This document shows, piece after piece, positions 18,825-26,407 of a stretch of 64,000 nucleotides of DNA (positions are counted from its first letter, which is position 1; each line of letters starts with the position of its first letter). The notes below the pieces were generated by a model, which worked only from the letters and a program-made list of their open reading frames with translations, ran no database searches and was not told the DNA's origin. Source of the DNA: Chryseobacterium sp. H1D6B. GTDB taxonomy: Bacteria; Bacteroidota; Bacteroidia; Flavobacteriales; Weeksellaceae. Position numbers and translations under genes: made by a program. Where the stretch lies: positions 3,844,001 to 3,908,000 of the forward strand of contig NZ_JARXVJ010000001.1 of assembly GCF_029892445.1 (NCBI RefSeq). The letters are read 5' to 3'.

Positions 18825-19397
18825 TTGGAAGAATTTATAGAACAAATTAACACCTATTATCCACTGTCGCCGGAAACTGTATCAGCTCTTATGAAGATCT
18901 GCACGGAAGAAAAATTTAATAAAAATGAACTGATCTTAGAAGCCGGAATGCCTGCCCGCTATTATTATTTCATCCAATCCGGACTGGCAGGATATTATAT
19001 TCTTGACGAGCAAGGAAACAGTGTTTATAAAATCTTCTTTGACGAGAATAGTTTCGTAGCTTCAACATCCGCTATCATAAAAAACCGTCCCAGCGATTTT
19101 ACTATTATTGCACTGGAAGACTGCCGTGTTATAAAATATCCTGTTAAAGCTTACCGGGAGCTTCTCGTAAAACATCATGACCTTGCTTTATTTCATATTC
19201 ATTATTTAGAAAAAAATTGGGTGGTAAAAAAAGAACCGCTGGAAATCTCTTTAAAATATGAAACCGCTAAACAGCGCTATCTGTCATTAGCAGCCAATCA
19301 ATCTCTTTACAGCCGTCTGAAACAGCACCATATTGCTTCTTATCTGGGAGTTACTCCTACACAGCTGAGCCGCATAAGAAAAGAACTGAAATTATAA
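18825..19397 (+). CDS. Crp/Fnr-family transcriptional regulator
   Basis: This 190-aa protein has an N-terminal cyclic-nucleotide-binding-like barrel (FNKNELILEAGMPARYYYFI ... DENSFVAS) and a short C-terminal helix-turn-helix (HHIASYLGVTPTQLSRIRKEL). It starts at a TTG, because the only nearby ATG (18805) is in another frame. There are no N-terminal cysteines for an Fe-S cluster, so it is not a classical FNR. The gene stands alone beside the siderophore receptor and faces the ClC gene. Its effector and targets are unknown. Confidence 0.87.
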   Translation: MEEFIEQINTYYPLSPETVSALMKICTEEKFNKNELILEAGMPARYYYFIQSGLAGYYILDEQGNSVYKIFFDENSFVASTSAIIKNRPSDFTIIALEDCRVIKYPVKAYRELLVKHHDLALFHIHYLEKNWVVKKEPLEISLKYETAKQRYLSLAANQSLYSRLKQHHIASYLGVTPTQLSRIRKELKL

Positions 19398-19558
19398 AAC
19401 CTAGCCCGTGTATTCTAATAAAACTAAGCCTAAAGCAACTGGTACATCTTTTTAAATATTACAGAAGTATCAATAGTACGGCACTTATTTTTTAATTTCA
19501 TCAGCGAAAGTATGAACGTCTTGTATAGTATTAGTTATGGAAGTTTGAATATAAAAAG

Positions 19559-21406
19559 CTATTCTGAATATTCTTTTAAAAGCTGTCTGTAGCTCGTTAA
19601 AATAGTTGATTTTGATATAAAACCTACAAACTCATTACTGTCATTTACTACAGGCAGATTCCATACCCCTGTCTCGTCAAAAACCTGAATGATTTCCAGC
19701 GGTTCATCTTCTGTATGAATAACAGCCGGCGGTGCTTTCATCAGCTGCAGGATTGTTATTGACGCATCTTTATCTTTATTAAAAAGCAGGGGACGAAGAT
19801 CATCCAGCGTTAAAATTCCTTTCAATATATTTTCATGATCTACAATCGCAAAGATATTCTTGCTTCCGTTTTTTATCAATTCATATAAATCTGTGATAGG
19901 CGCATTTTCATTGATAATTTGAGAATCCAGGTCGATCAGGTCTTTTGTGCGTAAAGAAGACATTAGATTTTTATCATGTTCATGAGTAAATATTTTTCCC
20001 TGATCTGCCAGTGATTTTAGCTCTGGAGATACTGCGGAAAACCATTTTGCAATAAGATAAGATATCACAGAGACAATCATTAAAGGAAGAAATAAATCAT
20101 ATCCAAAACTGGATTCAGCGATCAGAAATATAGCTGTAAGAGGTGCATACAAAACGCCGCTCATCGCACCAGCCATTCCTACAAGTACAAGATTCGTTAC
20201 CGGAACATCTTCAAAACCGATCTGTTTGCAGATCATAGCAAATAGGAATCCCAATGTACCGCCGGCAAAAAGGGAAGGGGCAAAATTACCTCCGTTCCCA
20301 CCACTGAAAATAGTGATCGAAGTCGCAAAAGCTTTAAGAACACAGATTAAAATTAAAAAAATAATAACCGTCCAGTTTCCTATTTCAAAGTATCTGAAAA
20401 AACTATTTTCAATGATAGAATGCAGATTTCCGTCCGTAAAAGCTTTTATTGTTTCATAGCCTTCTCCAAACAGAGGAGGAAAAAATACACATAATAAGGA
20501 TAAAGCCGCACCTCCGATCATTGCTTTACGAAGACGGGATATTTTAGATTTTTTAATAAAATGTTCTACTTTTTGAGACATCACAACAAAATACCGGGCA
20601 TATAAACCGGTTACTATTCCAAGGATAAGATAGTAGGGTACATTGTGATAATTGAAAGGCTCCCGGGTATGGAATCTGAAAAGTACATCTTCCTGAAGCA
20701 GTATTCTGGACAGAAGGCTTCCACAGACTGCTGCAACTACTAAAGGAATAAAATCTGAAAAGACAACGCCGGTAAGCAGTATTTCAAAAGCAAACATTAT
20801 TCCCGCAATTGGTGCATTGAATGCTGAAGCAATACCCGCAGTAGCACCCGCGGCCAGCAGTAAAGTTCTTTCTTTATAACCGAGTTTGTAGGTCTGAGCA
20901 AAATTGGAGCCGATGGCTGCACCGGTAACCGCAATAGGACTTTCAAGACCTGCAGAACCTCCAAGCCCCACCGTAATTGCACTCTGAACAACCTGTGAAT
21001 ACATCTTCACCGAAGAAACAACACTAGAATTTTGGGCGATCTCATAAAGAATAGCACCGATTCCTTTTCTGTCCTGACCTTTAAATATCGTAAGAACGAC
21101 AATCGTCGTAAGCACAATCCCTAAAAAAGGAAAGACTACATAAAAAAGAATCTGATACTCAAAATGAACTTTAGTGACGATAAAATGATGGATAGAGTGA
21201 ACCAGTGTTTTCAGAACAACTCCTGCCAATCCCGCAGTGCATCCTACAATGATACCGGAAAGGATAAGAAACTGGTTCCGGGTTAGCCTGGTGTTCAGCC
21301 AATGAAGAATAATCTCATAACTTCTGGCTTTTTCAAGTCCATATTTTTGAAAATCTCTTTTGAATTTTAAAAAACTATGATACTTTCTTTTGTTATGAAT
21401 TTTCAT
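19559..21406 (-). CDS. ClC chloride channel/antiporter with C-terminal CBS domains
   Basis: The 615-aa protein has the ClC core: GSAGLESPIAVTGAAIGSN carries the gating glutamate, and GGNGGNFAPSLFAGG is the helix-N selectivity motif. It is followed from about residue 470 by two CBS repeats, one ending IVDHENILKGILTLDDLRP and one VVNDSNEFVGFISKSTIL. It conducts or exchanges chloride across the inner membrane, and the CBS pair suggests nucleotide control. It lies 183 bp downstream of the HvfX-like gene on the same strand. A functional link is not evident. Confidence 0.92.
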   Translation of the reverse strand: MKIHNKRKYHSFLKFKRDFQKYGLEKARSYEIILHWLNTRLTRNQFLILSGIIVGCTAGLAGVVLKTLVHSIHHFIVTKVHFEYQILFYVVFPFLGIVLTTIVVLTIFKGQDRKGIGAILYEIAQNSSVVSSVKMYSQVVQSAITVGLGGSAGLESPIAVTGAAIGSNFAQTYKLGYKERTLLLAAGATAGIASAFNAPIAGIMFAFEILLTGVVFSDFIPLVVAAVCGSLLSRILLQEDVLFRFHTREPFNYHNVPYYLILGIVTGLYARYFVVMSQKVEHFIKKSKISRLRKAMIGGAALSLLCVFFPPLFGEGYETIKAFTDGNLHSIIENSFFRYFEIGNWTVIIFLILICVLKAFATSITIFSGGNGGNFAPSLFAGGTLGFLFAMICKQIGFEDVPVTNLVLVGMAGAMSGVLYAPLTAIFLIAESSFGYDLFLPLMIVSVISYLIAKWFSAVSPELKSLADQGKIFTHEHDKNLMSSLRTKDLIDLDSQIINENAPITDLYELIKNGSKNIFAIVDHENILKGILTLDDLRPLLFNKDKDASITILQLMKAPPAVIHTEDEPLEIIQVFDETGVWNLPVVNDSNEFVGFISKSTILTSYRQLLKEYSE

Positions 21407-21589
21407 TTTTTGACGATTTTATCCAGATGCTATTTTTTGTGATTTTGTAAATTTATAAAATATTTTTCCAAATAGTTTACAGAGACCATTTAATTACAAA
21501 ATTCCAACAATACAATTCATAAACAACAAAAAAAATATTTTTAAGATTTATATTTATTGCTGCATATTACTTAATATAAAACATCTTTC

Positions 21590-22045
21590 TTAGTTTTTTT
21601 TCACTTTACAGCTCTCAGTTTTACATTTATAATCAAACAGTAGATAATCTAAACTAATTTTTCCTGAACCATACACCACCAAAGTAAACAGCATTATCAT
21701 ATAGTACAGTGGAATTTCGAAACCGTTTTCTCCCGCCTCAAAACCATTAGTACCATGAACAGTTATAACAGCAACGATCATTGTGATGAGTAAAGGAATT
21801 GAAATAAATCGTGAAAATAAACCTAACATAAGCAAAATTACACCCAGTATTTCTGTAACTGCTGTTAAATAAGCATTAAATAATGGAAAAGGAATGCCAA
21901 TACTTTCAAACCAGTCTGCAATACCATGAATGTCTTTTAGTTTCATTAAAGCAGGATTAAAAAATCCGTATGCTAGAATTAAACGGATAAAAAGGAGAGG
22001 CAGATCTTTTAGTCTATCAGCCAAAATGTTTTTTTTCTTAATCAT
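21590..22045 (-). CDS. hvfX: DoxX-family membrane protein, HvfX-like
   Basis: This 151-aa protein has about four hydrophobic segments and the DoxX pattern RLILAYGFFNPALMKLKD, then TAVTEILGVILLMLGLFSRF. DoxX-type proteins named HvfX/BufD accompany MNIO-modified copper peptides. Here it is the last gene of that set, 51 bp after the DUF2063-like gene. It also has Cys at the C-terminus (CKTESCKVKKN), which could bind metal or a thiol partner. The family role is inferred to be membrane-associated maturation or handling of the peptide. The HvfX assignment rests on context plus the DoxX fold. Confidence 0.8.
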   Translation of the reverse strand: MIKKKNILADRLKDLPLLFIRLILAYGFFNPALMKLKDIHGIADWFESIGIPFPLFNAYLTAVTEILGVILLMLGLFSRFISIPLLITMIVAVITVHGTNGFEAGENGFEIPLYYMIMLFTLVVYGSGKISLDYLLFDYKCKTESCKVKKN

Positions 22046-22096
22046 TTGTTTTGTTTTTATGTGAAATATCTAAAATGTGAAATTCCAGTTCATTTT

Positions 22097-22849
22097 TTAT
22101 TTATTTTTATATCCTAATATGATATTATGCTCTAAAGCAAATGTCTCGAACTCATCAAATATTTTCAAGACAATCTCTTTTTTAGTTTCATATTTCATCA
22201 AAATTTCAATAATTCTGTTCTTGGTAATTAGCCCTTCATTCATTTCGATTAAAATTTCTACAAAAGGATAAGAAAGATCGTTGTACTTCACTTGTTTAGT
22301 GTTATAATCACGATGTATGGAAGCAAAATACTGCCCTTTATCTTTTTCTGAAATTTGTTTACTATTCTTACTATGAATAGGATATTCTAAGAATAATATT
22401 CTAATTTCCGGATTCGGTACGAAAATACTTTCTTCTGATGTTCTGTTTTTATTAAATAAAGGAACCGGCAGATCTTCCATCATGAAAATCTCTATTTCTA
22501 ACCATTCGTACTGAAGAAGTTCTTTTAAAAATAAAAACTTTTTTTTAAATGGAAAATCATGATCCTGAAAGTAGTCACTAAACTCTTGGGGAAGCCTCCA
22601 GACCTGGGGTGTCCTGCACTTATGGTTTTCAAAAAAATAAGCAACCGTCTTTTTCCATCTCTTCCTGCCTATTAATTTTCTTGTCATCGGAAATGCCGTT
22701 TTAAGCGTATCTTTTATTACATTAAACACAAGTCTTCTATAATGAAAAGTATGCTCCTGAATACTTGTTGAGGGTTCATTGAACCCTGTTCTGCAGTATT
22801 TTCCTAATTCTTTCTGTACCGTGAATGTTTCGTTTTTCAAATTTGGCAT
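22097..22849 (-). CDS. hvfC: DUF2063-type RiPP maturation partner, HvfC-like
   Basis: This 250-aa protein has the DUF2063 N-terminal pattern YRRLVFNVIKDTLKTAFPMT followed by RKLIGRKRWKKTVAYFF and RLPQEFSDYF, then a divergent C-terminal half. In HvfC and BufC this protein binds the precursor leader and presents it to the MNIO enzyme. The ATG at 22849 overlaps the end of the MNIO gene by 13 bp, which supports co-expression of the two as a complex. The C-terminal half is lysine-rich and less recognisable. Confidence 0.82.
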   Translation of the reverse strand: MPNLKNETFTVQKELGKYCRTGFNEPSTSIQEHTFHYRRLVFNVIKDTLKTAFPMTRKLIGRKRWKKTVAYFFENHKCRTPQVWRLPQEFSDYFQDHDFPFKKKFLFLKELLQYEWLEIEIFMMEDLPVPLFNKNRTSEESIFVPNPEIRILFLEYPIHSKNSKQISEKDKGQYFASIHRDYNTKQVKYNDLSYPFVEILIEMNEGLITKNRIIEILMKYETKKEIVLKIFDEFETFALEHNIILGYKNK

Positions 22850-23667
22850 AACAACTCTGGGTTTAAAACAGTACTCTTAATGCACTTAAGTTTTTCTATC
22901 TCATTTTGCAGTGAGGCAAGTTCCGGGATATTAAAATCTCTTTCCAATAATACGGGAACTTCTCTTTTTAGTTTACTCATTGTATAGCTAAAGAGTTCAA
23001 AGACCGGATCAATAATAGCCGCGCCATGGGTATCAATAATAAGCTTCTCATCCACTTGATAATGACCTGCCATATGAATATATTTCACCTTATTTAAGGG
23101 CATTTTTGATATAAATTCAGAAGCATCATATTGATGGTTAAAGGCATTTACATACACATTATTAACGTCTAAAAGCAGTTCGCAGTCTGTTTTTTTTACG
23201 ATCTCATTAATAAAATCCTCTTCAGTCATTTCAGCTTTTAAAACCGTATAATAACTTCCATTTTCAAGAATGAGCCTTCTTCCCAGCAGATCCTGTACTT
23301 TGATAATATTTTCAGAAACTCTTTCCACAGCTTCCTGTGTAAAAGGAATCGGAAGCAGATCATATAAATGAGCATTATCCACCTTTGAAAAAGTAAGATG
23401 TTCAGAATAAAGTACGGCTTGGGTATCATCCAAAAAAGTTTTTACTTTTTTTACAAAATCTATATCAATACCTTCAGGGCTTCCTACAGATAAGGAAAGT
23501 CCGTGGCAGTATAATGGAAATTTATCCAGAACTTTATTGAGTTCCTGTTTCCAGTGTCCTCCAATACCCATCCAATTCTCCGGTGCAACTTCAACAAAGT
23601 CCGGCTTTAAAATATCGGAATCCAAAAACTCTTTTGAAAACTCCTTTCGATAACCTATTCCTACCAT
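22837..23667 (-). CDS. hvfB: DUF692/MNIO multinuclear iron oxidase, HvfB-like RiPP maturase
   Basis: From the ATG at 23667 (MVGIGYRKEF) this is a 276-aa TIM-barrel protein of the DUF692 family. Putative metal ligands appear in VEVAPENW, CHGLSLSVGS, SEHLTFS, ILENGSYY, LLDVNNVYVNAFNH, HMAGH and IDTHG. MNIO enzymes oxidise cysteines in peptides, for example to oxazolone/thioamide in HvfA EGKCG motifs. A longer reading from 23721 would run through a terminator-like hairpin, so I prefer 23667. It lies 63 bp after the precursor gene and overlaps the HvfC-like gene by 13 bp. Confidence 0.9.
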   Translation of the reverse strand: MVGIGYRKEFSKEFLDSDILKPDFVEVAPENWMGIGGHWKQELNKVLDKFPLYCHGLSLSVGSPEGIDIDFVKKVKTFLDDTQAVLYSEHLTFSKVDNAHLYDLLPIPFTQEAVERVSENIIKVQDLLGRRLILENGSYYTVLKAEMTEEDFINEIVKKTDCELLLDVNNVYVNAFNHQYDASEFISKMPLNKVKYIHMAGHYQVDEKLIIDTHGAAIIDPVFELFSYTMSKLKREVPVLLERDFNIPELASLQNEIEKLKCIKSTVLNPELLCQI

Positions 23668-23694
23668 ACTATTGCTTTTAAAATGATTAAAAAA

Positions 23695-23719
23695 GAAATC
23701 GGCGCATGACGCCGATTTC
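23695..23719 (-). terminator. Intercistronic hairpin with T-tract between precursor and MNIO genes
   Basis: GAAATCGGCG (23695-23704) and CGCCGATTTC (23710-23719) form a perfect 10-bp stem with a 5-nt loop. On the minus strand it is followed by TTTTTT. It starts 12 bp after the precursor stop codon, so it would end most transcripts and leave a lower level of read-through into the maturation genes. It could also protect the precursor mRNA from 3' decay. Confidence 0.8.
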
Positions 23720-23730
23720 ATAAAAAACTG

Positions 23731-24021
23731 CTATTTTGCCTCTTTTTGAGCTTTCTTTGCCGCCTTTTTCTGTTCTTTCTTTTGTTTTTTACCACCACAT
23801 TTTCCTTCTCCGCATTTTCCTTCTTTTGCTTTCATTTCGGCTTTTTTATCTCCGCAAGAAGCTTCTTTAGCTTTGCCGTCAGCTTTTGCATCAGCTTTTT
23901 TATCTCCACACGCAGCTTCTACTGAAACAGCGTTAGTTGTTCTGATCGATGCAAACGTTGGATTTGTACCTGCTGCAAAAGCGCTTAGTGCCAATGCACC
24001 TACTAAAATTGAATTTTTCAT
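23731..24021 (-). CDS. hvfA: Secreted copper-binding RiPP precursor, HvfA/bufferin-like
   Basis: This 96-aa peptide has a signal peptide (MKNSILVGALALSAFAAG) and a Lys/Ala/Glu-rich mature part with only four cysteines, at residues 38, 56, 70 and 75. Each lies in an ExxCG pentapeptide: EAACG, EASCG, EGKCG, EGKCG. EGKCG is the modified motif of HvfA, where an MNIO enzyme forms oxazolone/thioamide groups that bind Cu(I). The tail is strongly basic (KKQKKEQKKAAKK). The gene lies directly upstream of MNIO, DUF2063 and DoxX genes and downstream of an ECF sigma gene, so I read it as the metallophore precursor. It acts outside the cytoplasm after Sec export. Confidence 0.87.
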   Translation of the reverse strand: MKNSILVGALALSAFAAGTNPTFASIRTTNAVSVEAACGDKKADAKADGKAKEASCGDKKAEMKAKEGKCGEGKCGGKKQKKEQKKAAKKAQKEAK

Positions 24022-24081
24022 TGTATTTTTTTTAAGTTATGAACCACATTATTGCCGTTCTATATATTAATTCCAAAAACC

Positions 24082-24114
24082 AAAAAAAATCACCCGCATA
24101 GTGGATGATTTTTT
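24082..24114 (-). terminator. Terminator between the sigma factor and the precursor gene
   Basis: AATCACCC pairs with GGATGATT around a short loop (one mismatch), flanked by A and T runs. On the minus strand the stem is followed by TTTTTTTT. It lies 36 bp after the sigma factor stop codon and upstream of the precursor gene, so the latter probably has its own promoter. Confidence 0.7.
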
Positions 24115-24149
24115 ATAACATAAATATAAGTGACTGATAGTCAATATAA

Positions 24150-24698
24150 TTAATTTACACTTTTTTCTTCATTTTCTTTTATCTTTCTGATTTGTTCTAC
24201 GCATTTATGCTTTTGATTTTGTGCATTATGCTTTGAAGAATATCCATATTGTTTCTGTATTTCTTCCACTGCTTTTTCTTTAAAAAAAACATCATGAATA
24301 AGCCCTTTACAATGCTCTGTGATCTTATGAATATAATGCTGCAGTTTATCCCAATACGATCTTTCCTGCTCAATTGCAGTATTTATTTCTGTCATTAGTG
24401 CATCGCTGTGATATTCGGTTAATTCCACTTCTTTATTTCCATTCCGAAGTCTTTTCAGCCAGATATTTTTGGCAATGGCCATAATATAAGTTTTTATCGA
24501 AGCCGTGAGAATAAAGCTGTCCTTGTTTAATTTTTCGAAGAGAATAATCATAGAATCCTGAAAAACATCTTCAGCATCTTCAGTCCTTCCTTTATTGCTA
24601 ATTATAAAATGCTTTACAACAGGGAAATATTCTTTATAGAGCAGGCCGAAAGCTATGTTATTTTCACCTTTTAGATCTTGTAATATTTTTTTTTCCAT
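24150..24698 (-). CDS. ECF-type RNA polymerase sigma factor
   Basis: From the ATG at 24698 (MEKKILQDLKGE) the 182-aa product shows sigma region 2 (FGLLYKEYFPVVKHFI, then TEDAEDVFQDSMIILFEKL and IKTYIMAIAKNIWLKRLR). A degenerate region 4 follows (KEKAVEEIQKQYGYSSKHNAQNQKHKCVEQIRK). A longer start at 24731 would lie almost on the putative transcription start, so the shorter form is preferred. Extracytoplasmic-function sigma genes often accompany metal-stress RiPP operons. No anti-sigma gene is adjacent. It is followed by a terminator and then the precursor gene, whose promoter it may recognise. Confidence 0.88.
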   Translation of the reverse strand: MEKKILQDLKGENNIAFGLLYKEYFPVVKHFIISNKGRTEDAEDVFQDSMIILFEKLNKDSFILTASIKTYIMAIAKNIWLKRLRNGNKEVELTEYHSDALMTEINTAIEQERSYWDKLQHYIHKITEHCKGLIHDVFFKEKAVEEIQKQYGYSSKHNAQNQKHKCVEQIRKIKENEEKSVN

Positions 24699-24742
24699 TT
24701 GTGAATGCAGGATGGCAGGAATAAATAACATTCTGCATCCTG

Positions 24743-24750
24743 CAAATTTA
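24743..24750 (-). promoter_or_regulatory. Putative -7 box of the sigma factor gene
   Basis: The minus strand reads TAAATTTG (TAnnTTTG), 44 bp upstream of the ATG at 24698. This suggests the primary sigma factor transcribes the gene and supports the shorter start. Confidence 0.45.
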
Positions 24751-24782
24751 TAATTATTTATTGACCTTCATACCTATTTTTA

Positions 24783-25358
24783 TCAGGCATTCATCGCTTT
24801 TTTATTAAGCGCGGTATCTGCAATACTGGTGAGAAGTTCGTCACATTTCTTTTCTTCTCCTAATGTTTTCAGTAAGTATTTAAGACATTTATCTTCTTTT
24901 AAAACTTTAGCATATGCTGCCAGAGTACCATACGTTGCTATTTCATAGTGTTCTACTTTTTGTGAAGCCGCAATAATTCCGGCATCACGTACTGCACCAG
25001 GTTTTGTTTCTTCCATAATGCTTTTTCCTTCATCCAGAAGTCCCTGCATTGCATCACATTTTTTCGCCTGTGCTTTTTTACCCAAAGCTTTAAAGCATTC
25101 TTCCAGCCTTTCCACGTGCTCTTTTGTTTGATTCAAATGGTCGCCGATGGCTTTTTTTAATTTTTCATCAGTAGCATTTTTCTGCATTTTTGGAAGTGCT
25201 TTTGTTAAAGCTTTTTCAGCCCAGTAAATATCCTTCAGGCTGTCTTCGAACAGATCTTTTAATTCTTTTGCTGCATCTTTTTTAGCAGGTGTTTTTCTAG
25301 ATGCAGCAGGTGTTGATTTTGTTTTTGTTCTTGCTGGTGTTTTTGTTTTAGTTGCCAT
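24783..25358 (-). CDS. YciE/YciF-type ferritin-like stress protein (DUF892)
   Basis: The 191-aa protein begins with a basic, low-complexity tail (MATKTKTPARTKTKSTPAAS) and then a four-helix bundle typical of YciF proteins: LKDLFEDSLKDIYWAEKALTKALPKMQKNA, then DHLNQTKEHVERLEECF and HYEIATYGTLAAYAKVL. The helices carry the Glu and His residues that bind a di-metal centre in the ferritin-like fold. Relatives are induced by general stress. The Lys/Thr/Ala-rich tail could bind DNA. It precedes the sigma factor gene on the same strand with an 84-bp gap. Confidence 0.92.
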   Translation of the reverse strand: MATKTKTPARTKTKSTPAASRKTPAKKDAAKELKDLFEDSLKDIYWAEKALTKALPKMQKNATDEKLKKAIGDHLNQTKEHVERLEECFKALGKKAQAKKCDAMQGLLDEGKSIMEETKPGAVRDAGIIAASQKVEHYEIATYGTLAAYAKVLKEDKCLKYLLKTLGEEKKCDELLTSIADTALNKKAMNA

Positions 25359-25491
25359 AAAAGTATATTTTGTAGTTATTTGGAATTATAATGGCAAACA
25401 AAATGCAAGAATAAGGCCGAAAATTGAGTTTAATTACAAATTGTATTTCGAATAAATTCGCTTTTTATCAATGTAAATATTTTTTACTTAT

Positions 25492-25538
25492 TTATGATTC
25501 CAATCATAAATTTTTACTCCTTTTACTTTCTAATTTTG
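25492..25538 (+). promoter_or_regulatory. Crp/Fnr-type operator plus -7 box, site 1
   Basis: TTATGA-TTCCAA-TCATAA (25492-25509) is a symmetrical site with the TGA-N6-TCA core of Crp/Fnr operators. A TAATTTTG -7 box follows at 25531-25538 after 21 bp. The promoter points to the first Crp/Fnr paralogue, giving a leader of about 200 nt. That leader contains a tiny ORF at 25574 (MNTIITLTPS) for which I have no evidence of translation. The same layout recurs at 27025 and 33154. Confidence 0.6.
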
Positions 25539-25746
25539 ATCCCCATCAAACTTTAAACTACAGATAACACACCATGAATACTATTATTACATTAACCCCT
25601 AGTTAATCCTTAATTTTAAATATCTACTTCTACATTTAGAAAAACTTTTCAATTTTTTAATGACTTAAAGTGATTTTATTAGTGATTATCATCAAATATT
25701 TTTTCGCATAATGACAACCCTATTAAAGTATTGAACATCATACATT

Positions 25747-26343
25747 ATGATAATCGATAAAAAGACGTTGCTTTCCGCAGGGGCAGCTATTAAAACATAC
25801 ATTCCCTCGGAAATTATTTTTAATGAAGGAGATCTGGCCAATCATTATTTTCAAATTATCAGCGGCCGGGTTAAGCTCAATAACTACAATGATCAAGGTA
25901 AGGAAATTATTCAAGCTCTGCTGGAAGACGGCAACAGCGTTGGAGAATCCATGCTTTTCATCAATAAACCTTACCCTATAAATGCGGTGGCTATTACTGA
26001 TTGTAAGATTTTAAGACTTTCTAAAAACTCATTTATTGAGCTCTTAAAACGGCATCCTGAGTTATGTTTCAACATTAATAAATATCTTTCTCAAAAACTT
26101 TATTTTAAGCTTATCATGGCAAAAAATATTTTTTTAGAAAATCCCAAAATAAGACTTCAGACTTTGCTGGATTATCTTAAAAGTCTTCAGGAATACCATG
26201 AACCTTTTTCTTTTCAGGTTCCGCTTACACGTCAGCAGATAGCAAATCTAACGGGTCTTCGTGTAGAAACCGTTATCAGAGCATTAAAAAAAATGGAGAA
26301 AGAAAATATACTGCAGATCGAAAATCGTAAAATTTTTTATTAA
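25747..26343 (+). CDS. Crp/Fnr-family regulator, paralogue 1
   Basis: This 198-aa protein has a cNMP-binding-like barrel (FNEGDLANHYFQIISGRVKL ... GESMLFINKPYPINAVAITDC) and a C-terminal winged helix PLTRQQIANLTGLRVETVIRALKKME. Its recognition helix RVETVIR resembles the R-E-x-x-x-R arrangement that reads TGA half-sites in Crp and Fnr. It lacks an Fe-S cysteine cluster. A close paralogue follows 64 bp downstream. The two probably arose by tandem duplication and may control the TTATGA-N6-TCATAA sites nearby. Confidence 0.92.
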   Translation: MIIDKKTLLSAGAAIKTYIPSEIIFNEGDLANHYFQIISGRVKLNNYNDQGKEIIQALLEDGNSVGESMLFINKPYPINAVAITDCKILRLSKNSFIELLKRHPELCFNINKYLSQKLYFKLIMAKNIFLENPKIRLQTLLDYLKSLQEYHEPFSFQVPLTRQQIANLTGLRVETVIRALKKMEKENILQIENRKIFY

Positions 26344-26407
26344 TTATTTATTAGTAAATATTTTAATGTAATTTTATTTTTGCGATCTAAAACACTAAGA
26401 ATATATT

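Noticed and set aside
23668..23721. A longer start for the MNIO gene (MKSASCADFFFNHF...)
   Set aside because: It would translate through the terminator-like hairpin. DUF692 proteins begin near VGIGYR, so the ATG at 23667 is preferred.
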